From assembly GCF_900078755.1 (NCBI RefSeq), contig NZ_FKIH01000028.1: 64,000 nucleotides of DNA. The stretch is one strand, 5' to 3'. Positions 8,435 through 17,669 of this stretch are shown piece after piece. The notes under the pieces are model-generated. The model worked only from the letters and a program-made list of their open reading frames with translations. It was not told the DNA's origin and did no database searches. This DNA is from Ichthyocystis sparus. GTDB taxonomy: Bacteria > Pseudomonadota > Gammaproteobacteria > Burkholderiales > 2013Ark19i. The translations under genes and the position numbers were made by a program. How positions within the stretch are numbered: position 1 is the first letter of the stretch; each line of letters starts with the position of its first letter.

Positions 8435-9318
8435 ATTATTTGATTACAGGTGGCACGGGATTTATTGGTAGAAACTTAATTAGTAATCTTTATAAGAATG
8501 GTGATTTTATTAAAGTTTTGTCTCGCAGCAATGGAGTTTCTATTGATAATTGTGAGGTAGTGCAAAGCTTAGATGAAATCAAAGATGATGATAGCATTGA
8601 TATAATTATTAATTTAGCTGGTAGACCAGTAGATCATTTATGGACGGATTCAATTAAAAAAGATTTAATAGAAAGTAGAGTAAATATAACTAATTCTCTC
8701 TTAAAACTCATACAGAGATTAAATTCTAAACCCAAAGTTATGATGTCAGCCTCGGCAATTGGCTATTACGGTCCCTATAATGGAGCTGTCTTAGATGAGA
8801 ATTCTGAGCCCCGTTCTTCTTTTACAAATTCATTGTGCGATTCTTGGGAGAAAGAAGCCTGTAAAGCTACAGAGGAGGGAGTTCGTGTGTGTATTACACG
8901 TTTTGGTATTGTTCTTGGAAGGGATGGCGGCTTTATAAAAAAGGTATTTGTTCCTTTTAGTTTGGGACTTGGTGGTAAAGTTGGAGATGGCAGTCAAATT
9001 TTTTCATGGATACATATAAAAGATGTAATTAATGGGATTAAATTTCTTATTCAGTGCGATCAATGTAGCGGTAAATACAACTTTGTTTCTCCGGATGTTG
9101 TTACAAACGAAGAATTCATGAAATGTATAGGGAAGGTTTTGAACAGGCCAGTTTTACTTAGCATTCCCGATATGTTTTTGAAACTTGCTTTGGGAGAAAT
9201 GGCTGAGGAACTATTATTAACCGGGAATGAAGTAAAGCCGCAAAAATTACTCTCTGAGGGGTACAAATTTTTATACAAAAATCACGAAGACGCATTGCTT
9301 GATATACTAAAATCATAA
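8431..9318 (+). CDS. TIGR01777-family NAD(P)-binding oxidoreductase (YfcH-like)
   Basis: 295 residues. Starts with MNYLITGGTGFIGRNL, the Rossmann GxxGxxG signature, followed by NLAGRPV (about residues 64-70), a SRVNIT motif, SASAIGYYGP (about 107-116) and a C-terminal region ending in a DUF1731-like segment (LLTGNEVKPQKLL). This order is characteristic of the TIGR01777 / YfcH epimerase-like family, whose substrate is not established. It overlaps the upstream YeeZ-like gene by 4 bp, so the two are translated together. Confidence 0.82.
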   Translation: MNYLITGGTGFIGRNLISNLYKNGDFIKVLSRSNGVSIDNCEVVQSLDEIKDDDSIDIIINLAGRPVDHLWTDSIKKDLIESRVNITNSLLKLIQRLNSKPKVMMSASAIGYYGPYNGAVLDENSEPRSSFTNSLCDSWEKEACKATEEGVRVCITRFGIVLGRDGGFIKKVFVPFSLGLGGKVGDGSQIFSWIHIKDVINGIKFLIQCDQCSGKYNFVSPDVVTNEEFMKCIGKVLNRPVLLSIPDMFLKLALGEMAEELLLTGNEVKPQKLLSEGYKFLYKNHEDALLDILKS

Positions 9319-9364
9319 TATTACTCCACCAATAATTATAATGATAATTTCTAATGAATGCTAT

Positions 9365-9387
9365 CTACAACACATACTGTGTTGTAG
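9365..9387. terminator. Stem-loop 47 bp past the SDR operon
   Basis: CTACAACAC-ATACT-GTGTTGTAG forms a perfect 9-bp stem with a 5-nt loop. It lies where the SDR operon transcript should end, but no T-run follows on the plus strand, so a factor-independent terminator is not certain. Confidence 0.4.
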
Positions 9388-9574
9388 TAGCGTTGGATAG
9401 TATGTTTTATATTACCTCCTGTATTTGTTATTTTTTTAATGTAAATAATATCAATTTTATTTAGATAAAGTTTGTGACTTATCATATACATATATTCATC
9501 ATATGCTCAATAACAATCTCTATTTTAACTGCAAACTTACGAAATTCGTATCTTGTGCAACAGCACTCTAATAC

Positions 9575-9602
9575 GAACATATTTGCAATTGCAAATATGT
9601 TC
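9575..9602. repeat. 28-bp perfect palindrome
   Basis: GAACATATTTGCAA followed directly by its exact reverse complement TTGCAAATATGTTC. It lies in the spacer 3' of both convergent genes and lacks an adjacent T-run. It could be a protein-binding site or a cruciform/terminator-like hairpin. Confidence 0.6.
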
Positions 9603-9824
9603 CAATGATGAGCCAGCTGTCTAGTAAAGTACTGTGATATGTGCGACTGTATTTTTATTTTTGTGGTCTTAGATTGTTCTACTATATATGTGTGCTTCTA
9701 AGACCTTATACTAACGGTTTTTTTCATTAATACATCTGGCATCATGCTTGGATTTGTATGGCTTATATGTCATATTTGCTAGTAGTTAATATTGAACATA
9801 TTGTTTTTATACAAACCAAATATC

Positions 9825-10304
9825 TTAGGCTGCGTCCTTTGTTTCTTTTTTAATAACTGTCCTCAAGAACTCATCTAAGTCCTCTCTGTTTTTTTCTACA
9901 GGTGCAAAAAAGTCACTTTCTGTTTTGAGTAGATCTCTTGTTGCTTCCTGTATTTTCTTTGTTCCCTCCTCAGTTAATTTGGGAAATTTGGCACGTTCAT
10001 CACCTTTCTTTTGTGAGCGTGAAAGAAGTCCTCTTTTTTCCAAATTACGCAGTACTTGTGAGGTCATCGTAACGTCAAATTTTAAAAATTTGGCCAGATC
10101 ATTTTGTGAAACCAAAGCTACATCCTTAGTCATGAAACCCAAGGACATAAGCAGCATAAACTGTACATGAGTTAGTTCATGGGGAGAAAGTGCATTTTCA
10201 ATTTTTCTTTTCCAAGAAAAATATGCCGAATAAAGTAAGAATCCACTCATGTTGTTCATGTTTACCCAGCTAAGCCTAGTACCTTTTTTCATTACGTGCT
10301 CCAT
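9825..10304 (-). CDS. MarR-family transcriptional regulator
   Basis: 159 residues. A winged-helix core is visible: helices with ELTHVQFMLLMSLGF, then VSQNDLAKFLKFDVTMTSQVLRNLEKRGLL (residues about 65-95) as recognition region, and a wing with basic residues SQKKGDERAKFPKLTEEG. The C-terminal helices would form the dimer interface. Start ATG 10304 is taken; ATG 10292 (residue 5) is possible. It stands alone between two long non-coding spacers, so its target and signal cannot be read from context. Confidence 0.85.
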   Translation of the reverse strand: MEHVMKKGTRLSWVNMNNMSGFLLYSAYFSWKRKIENALSPHELTHVQFMLLMSLGFMTKDVALVSQNDLAKFLKFDVTMTSQVLRNLEKRGLLSRSQKKGDERAKFPKLTEEGTKKIQEATRDLLKTESDFFAPVEKNREDLDEFLRTVIKKETKDAA

Positions 10305-11397
10305 ATTAATTTAACATCAAAACTTATACCCAACTGCAGAAAGGTATAATCCATATACCTGTAATTCACAAATAGTAATTATCCATATTTTTATGGAACT
10401 TTATTTAATCACGAAATATTTGTCTGAAAACAGGATATACTTAATTATGACAAGTAAAGGCACGATAATAAACGTATTATACCACTTGGATACAAATTCC
10501 TATTGTTTATTATCAGTACTGATTTGTATGTATATGTTTAAGCTTCCGTTGTTTGTATTTGTTTTTTTTATACTTTAATTCATATCTAATGTTTATTACG
10601 TAATTATGTGCAATATACAAGATTAACATACTGATTTAGTTTAGTGTTTATTGTAGACAATTAATTTTCAGGATATGCAATTTATTGGTAAATTTATTCC
10701 CTAAGTTATGCTCAATTCTTATTTTACATATGGCTATGTGCGCTACTACACAGATAGTTTTACTTTAAATATTAACTATGTATGTTAATTGCAGTGGCAT
10801 TATAATCATGCCATTTTTTAATAGTACAAAAAAAGATATCGCGCAAGTATATGCCTGAGACTACTAGATTGTTGTAATCACGCACCATCATAACTTATCT
10901 ATGTCTTATATACACTGCAAGTACTACTTATACTAATAAGTTTTGCGTATACAATATTTATTGTTTTATTGCCAACAAGATAGTTTAAAAGAACTTAAAT
11001 TGTATCAATCATAGACCTGTAAATTAGGTAATTATTCACATTATATTACTTATGTTGACTTGTTGCCATTGTTCTATTTGTTGAGTATTTATTTTGCTTT
11101 CTAATTACTAAGATTAGACTATGTCATTACTTTTTTGTGAAAATATTTAGCAGTATTGCCTATAAATTGCTCTTAGAAATTTGCACTCAATAATTAATTA
11201 TAGACATATGAGACATTTTTATGAGTTCAAAGGATACTTGAAGGATTAATACAATAATTATAAGTTGTGCCATATTGTTATTCGGTTCTTGATGGTTATT
11301 TTTCTTATATTATTAGTGCAGCATGATGCAAAAAACACCAATAAAATCAATTGTTATATTGATAATTAATGCAAACTTCCAACAAATTACTACTGTC
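10305..11397. other. Long AT-rich non-coding region
   Basis: Nearly 1.1 kb between the MarR gene and tRNA-Ser. The only forward frame of note (10393-10578) has no ribosome-binding site and a repetitive hydrophobic composition, so it is not called. No repeat array, convincing RNA gene or gene remnant was seen. It may be decayed DNA. Confidence 0.5.
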
Positions 11398-11488
11398 TGG
11401 CGGAGAGAGTGGGATTCGAACCCACGGTACTATTAGATAGTACAACAGATTTCGAGTCTGCCCCATTCGGCCACTCTGGCATCTCTCC
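11398..11488 (-). tRNA. tRNA-Ser (anticodon CGA)
   Basis: On the minus strand the transcript begins GGAGAGATGCC and ends TCTCTCCGCCA, with a 7-bp acceptor stem and encoded CCA. The anticodon arm is GCAGA-CTCGAAA-TCTGT, giving anticodon CGA (reads UCG). A long variable arm (TACTATCTAATAGTA) is typical of serine tRNA, and the T-arm holds GGTTCGAATCC. Total 91 nt. Confidence 0.95.
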
Positions 11489-11562
11489 GTAATTGTTGCC
11501 ACCAAAATACGCGAAGTATACATTAATTATGTTATTACTGACAGATAGTTGAGACGCCTATT

Positions 11563-12390
11563 TTATGCAATATACATTCCAGATGTTACTCTATCACGAA
11601 ATTGAGAATCTTTATGTGTAGAAACTATTGTGAAGCCATTTTCATGAAATATTCTTTGACATCCTGATCCCTGCTGCCACCCATGCTCTACCATCAGGCA
11701 TCCTCCTTTATGTAGGTGATAAGGAGCGCCTATTGCTATCTCTACTATATCACCATATCCATACTGTTCTGAAATCAGAGCAATTTGTGGCTCATTACGT
11801 AGACTATGAATATGAGGGTCATCATCTGATATGTATGGTGGATTGGAGGCTATGAGGTCAAACTTTTCTCCTTGGACGGCATCATACCAACTGCCATATG
11901 CTAGCCTTATGTCTACCCCATGAAGTAGTGAGTTCTTCTTTGCAACCTCCAAGGCATAGTGTGAGATATCAGTCGCCCAAACTTCATGTCGAGGGAAGAA
12001 TTTTTTTGCCATTATTGCTACTATTCCACTTCCAGTTCCTAGGTCCAGAATACGTCTCTGGTCCTTATACCCACTAAGCTTGTTAAACATATGCATCAAC
12101 AAGAGCTCAGTTTCTGGCCTAGGAATCATAACCCCTGAAGATACTAAAAAACTGTTCCCCATGAAATACGAACTACCTATTATATAAGATACTGGAACTC
12201 CTTTTTTGAGTTTTTTATATGCAGACTCAAGGATGAGAGTTGCATCATATGGTACAAGTTTGTCCATGTTTGTGAGGAGGTAGACATGATTACACTTAGT
12301 GAGGTGAGTAATTATCCATATTGACTCCTGGTACGATATGTATTTCCTGAAATTTGATATCCAGAAGCAATATGTACCTCTACTCATCAT
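11563..12390 (-). CDS. prmC: Release factor glutamine N5-methyltransferase
   Basis: 275 residues. Methylates the glutamine of the GGQ motif in release factors RF1 and RF2. The SAM-binding motif LDLGTGSGIVAI (about residues 116-127) and the catalytic SNPPYIS (about 184-190) are present; NPPY is the signature of glutamine N5-methyltransferases. The N-terminal helical domain contains GVPVSYIIGSSYF. It lies directly after its substrate gene prfA, and its ATG overlaps the prfA stop region by 11 bp, implying coupled translation. Confidence 0.92.
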   Translation of the reverse strand: MMSRGTYCFWISNFRKYISYQESIWIITHLTKCNHVYLLTNMDKLVPYDATLILESAYKKLKKGVPVSYIIGSSYFMGNSFLVSSGVMIPRPETELLLMHMFNKLSGYKDQRRILDLGTGSGIVAIMAKKFFPRHEVWATDISHYALEVAKKNSLLHGVDIRLAYGSWYDAVQGEKFDLIASNPPYISDDDPHIHSLRNEPQIALISEQYGYGDIVEIAIGAPYHLHKGGCLMVEHGWQQGSGCQRIFHENGFTIVSTHKDSQFRDRVTSGMYIA

Positions 12391-13462
12391 TTCCCAGGTT
12401 ACTCATCCATTCTGCCTGATGGTCAGCTTGAAGCGATCTTGTAATTTCAAATATATCGCCGTCCAAGATGGCATCTATTTTGTATAGTGTGAGGTTTATA
12501 CGGTGATCCGTTATTCTCCCTTGAGGGAAGTTATAGGTCCGAATTCTTTCAGAGCGATCTCCAGTTCCTACAAGAGATTTCCTGGTTTTGGCAACTTTTT
12601 CATTTTGCTCTTGTATTTTCTTATTTAGTATGCGCGACGATAATACTGAGAGCGCTCTCTCCTTGTTTTTGTGCTGTGACCTGTCCTCCTGGCATTCTGC
12701 CACTATTCCAGTTGGTATATGTGTTATACGAACAGCAGAATCAGTTTTGTTAACGTGCTGTCCTCCTGCTCCAGAAGCCCTATAAGTATCAATGCGAATG
12801 TCCTGAGGTTGGATAACTATTTCATTAATCTCATCCAACTCAGGCATTACAGCAACTGTGCACGCTGATGTATGTATTCTTCCTTGAGTTTCTGTTATAG
12901 GAACACGTTGAACACGATGAGCCCCAGATTCGAATTTCAGCTGTGAGTAAACATTGGAACCTATTATCTTTAATATAACCTCTCTGTATCCACCAGTATC
13001 CGCTGGCGATTCAGAAACAATTTCTATTTTCCAACCACTGCGCTCGGCGAATCGGCAATACATGCGTAGCAAATCTGCTGAAAATAATGCAGACTCATTC
13101 CCACCCGTTCCAGCTCTTATTTCTAGATACACATTACAGCGATCATTCGGGTCATGAGGTATAAGCATGGCACAAATTTGCTTCTCTAGCTCGTCCTTTT
13201 TGTTTCTGAGTAACGTAATTTCCTCCTCTGCAAGAGCCTTCATTTGATTGTCCAACAGCATTTCCTCTGCCTCGACAATTTCCTGCTCTGCCTTTACGTA
13301 TTTTTCATAAAGAGAAGATATATGCTTTATCTCAGCATGCTCTTTATTTAATGATTTGTAGCGATTTATATCACTGGTGATATTCTCCTGTGTTAGGAGT
13401 GCATTTATTTCCTCAGTTCGCTTGCACATTTTACGTAGATGATTACGTATAGACTCTTTCAT
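12380..13462 (-). CDS. prfA: Peptide chain release factor 1
   Basis: 360 residues, the normal RF1 length. Recognises UAA and UAG and triggers peptide release. GAGGQHVNKTDSAVRI (GGQ near residue 233) is the catalytic loop, and RVPITETQGRIHTSA contains the P-x-T codon-recognition tripeptide of RF1. The gene follows hemA by 17 bp and overlaps prmC, the common hemA-prfA-prmC order. Start ATG 13462 with a short GGA upstream. Confidence 0.96.
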   Translation of the reverse strand: MKESIRNHLRKMCKRTEEINALLTQENITSDINRYKSLNKEHAEIKHISSLYEKYVKAEQEIVEAEEMLLDNQMKALAEEEITLLRNKKDELEKQICAMLIPHDPNDRCNVYLEIRAGTGGNESALFSADLLRMYCRFAERSGWKIEIVSESPADTGGYREVILKIIGSNVYSQLKFESGAHRVQRVPITETQGRIHTSACTVAVMPELDEINEIVIQPQDIRIDTYRASGAGGQHVNKTDSAVRITHIPTGIVAECQEDRSQHKNKERALSVLSSRILNKKIQEQNEKVAKTRKSLVGTGDRSERIRTYNFPQGRITDHRINLTLYKIDAILDGDIFEITRSLQADHQAEWMSNLGNDE

Positions 13463-13479
13463 ACATTATTCCGTAGATG

Positions 13480-14730
13480 TTAAGTATTCTTTTCTATGTC
13501 AAATATCTTCGCAACCATGTCTCTTGCGGCCTTATCTCCCAGACGGATGTTATCACGTAACGCCATTGTTGGATGATGGAGAATTTTGTTTACTATCTTT
13601 TGGCATAAATCCTGTATGACTATCTCAGATGGTACGCCACGACCTAATTTCCTAACAGCTCGTTGACCCTCCTGTACTGCAATGTGGTAATTTTTTTCTC
13701 TAAGTGTCTTTATGATTTTCGCAGACGATCTAGTGGTTAGCCAGTGCAGGTATATTGTCAGATTTTTATCAACTATTTTCTCTGCTTCCTGTATTGCGGA
13801 ACATCTTGATATAAAGCTTGATGTTACGAAACGAGACAGATCATCTATTGTATACAGTTTGACATGATTATCATGATAATCTCCAGGCTCTATACTGCGA
13901 GGAACCGATAAATCAATCATAATTATAGGCTTGCCTTGTCTTTTGGATATAGCATTACTTACCATATCATCAGATATAATTGGAGGTGAACTAATTATTC
14001 CGCTTACTATGACGTCGTACTCATGCAAATGCTGCCCGAATGTATCAAATGGTATTTTGCTAGCATTAAATTTGGCGATTAACGGAGCTATACGTTCCTC
14101 AGTCCTATTTGTTATTCCAATTGATTTAGGGGATCTGCTTTTGAAGTGAGTCATGCAGAGGCTAATTATTTCTCCACCTCCTACAAACAATACCCTTTGC
14201 TCCTTTATTGGGGCAAAACTTTTTTCTACCAAGTATGCTGCACAAGCAGCAGTTGAGATTACGTTTCTGCCAATTCCAGTGGAGCTGCGTACTTCCTTAG
14301 CTGTTGAAAATGAATAGTGAAACAATCGGTGCAGGACCGTACCACATCCATTTGAGGACTGAGATATAGAGGCAGCTTTCTTTAGTTGCCCCAAAATCTG
14401 AGACTCGCCTATTATAATGGAATCTAGGCTTGATGCTACACGGAAGATGTGCCTAACTGCATTTCCATCGTTCCTATATACCATGTGTCTGTTAAGTTCT
14501 TCGTATGGTATACCCTTTTCATGTGATAGCCACTCGCATATGTCAAAGCTTTCATGAGTAACTAAGTAGATTTCCGTGCGGTTGCAGGTGGATAATATCG
14601 CTGCTTCACTGATGCTAGGTAAAAGTACAAGCTCACGTATAGACTGTACAATTTCATCATTACTGAACCACACCCTTTCTCTAAATTCTACGGGTGCCGA
14701 CTGATGGCTGATACTTGCAGTCCGTAACAT
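13480..14730 (-). CDS. hemA: Glutamyl-tRNA reductase
   Basis: 416 residues. Reduces glutamyl-tRNA(Glu) to glutamate-1-semialdehyde, the first step of C5-pathway haem synthesis. STCNRTEIYLV places the catalytic cysteine at residue 49. GESQILGQLKKA and the NADPH-binding VLFVGGGEIISL (about residues 182-193) follow, and the C-terminal helical dimerisation domain ends in LRDNIRLGDKAARD. First gene of hemA-prfA-prmC. The host should therefore make its own haem precursors by the C5 route. Confidence 0.95.
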   Translation of the reverse strand: MLRTASISHQSAPVEFRERVWFSNDEIVQSIRELVLLPSISEAAILSTCNRTEIYLVTHESFDICEWLSHEKGIPYEELNRHMVYRNDGNAVRHIFRVASSLDSIIIGESQILGQLKKAASISQSSNGCGTVLHRLFHYSFSTAKEVRSSTGIGRNVISTAACAAYLVEKSFAPIKEQRVLFVGGGEIISLCMTHFKSRSPKSIGITNRTEERIAPLIAKFNASKIPFDTFGQHLHEYDVIVSGIISSPPIISDDMVSNAISKRQGKPIIMIDLSVPRSIEPGDYHDNHVKLYTIDDLSRFVTSSFISRCSAIQEAEKIVDKNLTIYLHWLTTRSSAKIIKTLREKNYHIAVQEGQRAVRKLGRGVPSEIVIQDLCQKIVNKILHHPTMALRDNIRLGDKAARDMVAKIFDIEKNT

Positions 14731-14843
14731 AAGCTATCTATCTCCAAGTCTTGGTAAAGAAAAGAGAAACCAGAGAGTCGAGGTATACTAACACATAGGC
14801 TGCATTTTCTCGATGGGCCCATATCCGTGGCATATACCCTTGC

Positions 14844-15551
14844 CTACGTGTTGACGTTGCGTTGACACGTTACCGTGTTATCTAGAAATTGCTGAGATTC
14901 TATAGCTTCACGGACGAAGTGAGCTGTTATGTTTTTCTTTTGTGATAAAGACAATAAATCAAGGCGATTCAACCAATCAATGAGATTAGAAAGATTCCTA
15001 TCAACATGATTAAGAAGGTAAGTGACCGTGCTTTCCTTTAAATTAATACCTCTTTCCTGAGCGTAGTTTTTAACTACTTCTATTTTTTGTTCGTCGGAAA
15101 GGGTATGTATTGTAAATGCCAATAATGTCGCAACACGTGTCCTAAGATCCTCACGTAACTTTAGGAAGAGAGGCGCTTTAATGCCAGATAATATAAACAC
15201 AATAGGCCTTTGGCTAGCGCTATTGAACCAGTCAAATAATACAATCTGTCCTTTTGGTGAAAGCATATGGATGTTGTCAATAGCTAGTAATTTGAGTCCT
15301 TTTATGTTTACTTTCAGGGTTTTGTTAGTAGAGGCATCCACATATACGGCATTCTCAACACCATGCACTGCAGCATGTAGTAAGTGAGTTTTACCGCATC
15401 CTAGGTTGCCAAACAAGTATAATCCCAACCCTGAGATTTTTCCATCACGGACTTTATTAATAGATTCAATGAGCTCTTTGTTTTTGCCGATAACAAAATT
15501 GCCAAGAGTTAACTGATAAGCTGTTGATAGGTCTAGGACACTCTGTTTCAT
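14844..15551 (-). CDS. hda: DnaA-related regulatory ATPase (Hda)
   Basis: 235 residues, like Hda, which with the sliding clamp stimulates DnaA-ATP hydrolysis to limit initiation. QSVLDL at residues 3-8 fits the N-terminal clamp-binding hexapeptide. Walker A is GNLGCGKTHLL (about 48-58) and the Walker B region LLAIDNIHML follows. A C-terminal helical lid is present, but there is no DnaA DNA-binding domain. Divergent arrangement with purM is the usual betaproteobacterial context for Hda. Confidence 0.88.
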   Translation of the reverse strand: MKQSVLDLSTAYQLTLGNFVIGKNKELIESINKVRDGKISGLGLYLFGNLGCGKTHLLHAAVHGVENAVYVDASTNKTLKVNIKGLKLLAIDNIHMLSPKGQIVLFDWFNSASQRPIVFILSGIKAPLFLKLREDLRTRVATLLAFTIHTLSDEQKIEVVKNYAQERGINLKESTVTYLLNHVDRNLSNLIDWLNRLDLLSLSQKKNITAHFVREAIESQQFLDNTVTCQRNVNT

Positions 15552-15705
15552 ATTGTTTGGTACAAGACATAATTTGGCAAGTTTACCAAAAACACAGACA
15601 TAAAATCACTCAAAATTGATACGCTTTGCTATAAAGTTGATTGTTTTGTGGAAAAAAATGTATCGTATACCCAACTATAAGCAGCCTAATTGAACAGGAG
15701 GGGCA

Positions 15706-16743
15706 ATGCGCAGTGCTACGTATCTTGATTCTGGAGTTAACATATGTGCCGGCGATAGGTTTGTTCGTTCCATAAAGTCAATCTCCAAATGTACCCACGT
15801 GCCAGGTGTCTTATCTGGCGTTGGAGGTTTTTCATCCCTTTTTGATTTGGGTAGTCTATCGTACCAAGATCCTATTTTGGTTTCAGGTGCAGACGGTGTT
15901 GGTACAAAGTTGAGATTGGCTATCGATTACTCCCGACATGATTCCATAGGTGTAGATTTGGTAGCCATGTGTGTTAACGATGTACTAGTCCAGGGTGCTA
16001 ATCCTCTCTTTTTTCTCGATTATTTCTCTTGTTCTACTCTGTGTGAGGAGTTGGCTAGATCTGTTGTTTCCGGTATAGCAGAGGGTTGTAGGCAGGCATC
16101 ATGTGCTCTAATTGGTGGAGAAACAGCCGAAATGCCAGGTATGTATAGTGGTAATGACTACGATTTGGCCGGATTTTGTGTGGGAGTAGTTGAAAAATCT
16201 AAGATGATGAATATCAGTCGTGTATCTGAGGGAGACATAGTTGTGGGAATTGCTTCTTCTGGTATTCATTCTAACGGCTATTCCTTGGTACGCTATATTT
16301 TGAACAACAATAATATTGATGTTTATCAACCGTGGGAATCTGGTTCCCTTCTTGACCGATTGATGGTACCTACAAGGATTTATGTATCATCTGTGCTCGG
16401 TCTTTTGTTAAAGTTTGGACCCTTGGTTCATGCTATGGCTCATATTACTGGAGGAGGTTTATTGGGAAATATACCCCGCGTGTTGCCAGATGGCTTGACA
16501 GCACGATTGTTCCATTCTTCGTGGGTGTCTGATCCCATATTCTATTGGCTGAAGGAGCAGGGTAATATTAATTCCAATGAGATGTTTCGCGTTTTCAACA
16601 ATGGGATAGGTTTTGTGCTTATTGTTTCCCCAGATTCTGCAGCTTCGGTTATCAGGGCTTTGAGAGATTGTGGCGAAGAAGCCTATGAGATAGGTGAGAT
16701 AGAGGTTTCATATAGCGAGGAACGGGTTATTATCTTGCCTTAA
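15706..16743 (+). CDS. purM: Phosphoribosylformylglycinamidine cyclo-ligase
   Basis: 345 residues, full length. Forms aminoimidazole ribotide in purine synthesis using ATP. DPILVSGADGVGTKLRLA (about residues 52-69) and VAMCVNDVLVQGANPLFFLDY are the hallmark PurM segments; GGETAEMPGMY and HITGGGLLGNIPR also match. A strong AGGAGG lies just before ATG 15706. The 3' end overlaps the convergent miaA gene by 14 bp. Confidence 0.96.
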   Translation: MRSATYLDSGVNICAGDRFVRSIKSISKCTHVPGVLSGVGGFSSLFDLGSLSYQDPILVSGADGVGTKLRLAIDYSRHDSIGVDLVAMCVNDVLVQGANPLFFLDYFSCSTLCEELARSVVSGIAEGCRQASCALIGGETAEMPGMYSGNDYDLAGFCVGVVEKSKMMNISRVSEGDIVVGIASSGIHSNGYSLVRYILNNNNIDVYQPWESGSLLDRLMVPTRIYVSSVLGLLLKFGPLVHAMAHITGGGLLGNIPRVLPDGLTARLFHSSWVSDPIFYWLKEQGNINSNEMFRVFNNGIGFVLIVSPDSAASVIRALRDCGEEAYEIGEIEVSYSEERVIILP

Positions 16744-17668
16744 GTAGGAAATTGCTTAACTCTTGGTTAAATCTCGTATCTACGTCCTGTTTTTCATATG
16801 GGAAAAGTACGGTGTCGCAAGGGGTTTTTTTGAGCCACGTTAGTTGTCTTTTTGCCAGCTGTCTTGTTGCTATAACGCCGGAAGTGATTAGTTCCTCTAT
16901 GGGCTGTTTGTTCTTTAGGTACTGTATGACTTGTTTGTATCCTATGCATCTCATTGAGGGGGTATTTTCGTGTATCTCATATTTTTTTAGCAGATTTTTG
17001 ACCTCATCTATTAATCCATTCTCAATCATGCCTTGAAACCTATTTTCTATTATTGTTTGTATATCCTGCCGATTATTTACGTTTAGGCCACAAATCCAAA
17101 AAGGCGTATTACCTAATGGTTTTTCTATCGCTTGGAAATACTCTGACATTTTAGTACCAGTTGCATAGTAAATTTCAAGTGCTCTTTGAATGCGCTGCCT
17201 ATCATTTTTATTTAATTGTGCAGCTCGCTGTGGGTCTACTTTTTCTAATTTTTTGTGAAGCGCTAGCCATCCCTTTTCTTGTGCCTCCTCTTCTATTTTT
17301 TTTCGTATCATAGGATTGCCATTCGGTATAGCGTTGATCCCATAGTAAATGCTATGTAGGTACAAAAATGTTCCTCCAACTAGTACTGGTATGTTTCCTC
17401 TTGACCAAATTTCTGTAATCAGATTTTTGGCTAATGAAATAAACTTCGCAGCTGAAAAAGACTCAGTTGGTGGTATTATGTCAATCAAGTGATGCACAAG
17501 TTGTTGTTGTTCAATAATATTTGGCTTGGCTGTTCCTATATTCATTCCAATGTATACTTGTGCTGAGTCCATACTTATTACTTCAATTGGCCAATTTCTA
17601 GCCATAGAAAATGCTAAGTTTGTTTTGCCTATTGCAGTTGGTCCAACAATAGCCGTTACTATCTTCAT
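16730..17668 (-). CDS. miaA: tRNA dimethylallyltransferase
   Basis: 312 residues. Transfers a dimethylallyl group to A37 of tRNAs reading UNN codons. P-loop VGPTAIGKTNLA (residues 8-19), SMDSAQVYIGMNIGTAKP (about 33-50) with the catalytic Asp-Ser region, PVLVGGTFLYLHSI and the RIQRALEIYYATG segment are all characteristic. It starts one base after the mutL stop, with GAGGA inside mutL, so mutL-miaA is one operon. The tail overlaps purM on the other strand. Confidence 0.95.
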   Translation of the reverse strand: MKIVTAIVGPTAIGKTNLAFSMARNWPIEVISMDSAQVYIGMNIGTAKPNIIEQQQLVHHLIDIIPPTESFSAAKFISLAKNLITEIWSRGNIPVLVGGTFLYLHSIYYGINAIPNGNPMIRKKIEEEAQEKGWLALHKKLEKVDPQRAAQLNKNDRQRIQRALEIYYATGTKMSEYFQAIEKPLGNTPFWICGLNVNNRQDIQTIIENRFQGMIENGLIDEVKNLLKKYEIHENTPSMRCIGYKQVIQYLKNKQPIEELITSGVIATRQLAKRQLTWLKKTPCDTVLFPYEKQDVDTRFNQELSNFLLKAR

Positions 17669-17669
17669 T

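Larger units (their letters stand above)
9319..9824. other. Intergenic region between convergent SDR operon and marR-type gene
   Basis: About 500 bp of AT-rich DNA between convergent transcripts. It holds a hairpin at 9365-9387 and a 28-bp perfect palindrome at 9575-9602 (both listed separately). No coding frame is supportable. Confidence 0.5.

Noticed and set aside
10393..10578. 61-residue forward frame in the AT-rich spacer
   Set aside because: No ribosome-binding site, no recognisable domain, and composition like random AT-rich translation.
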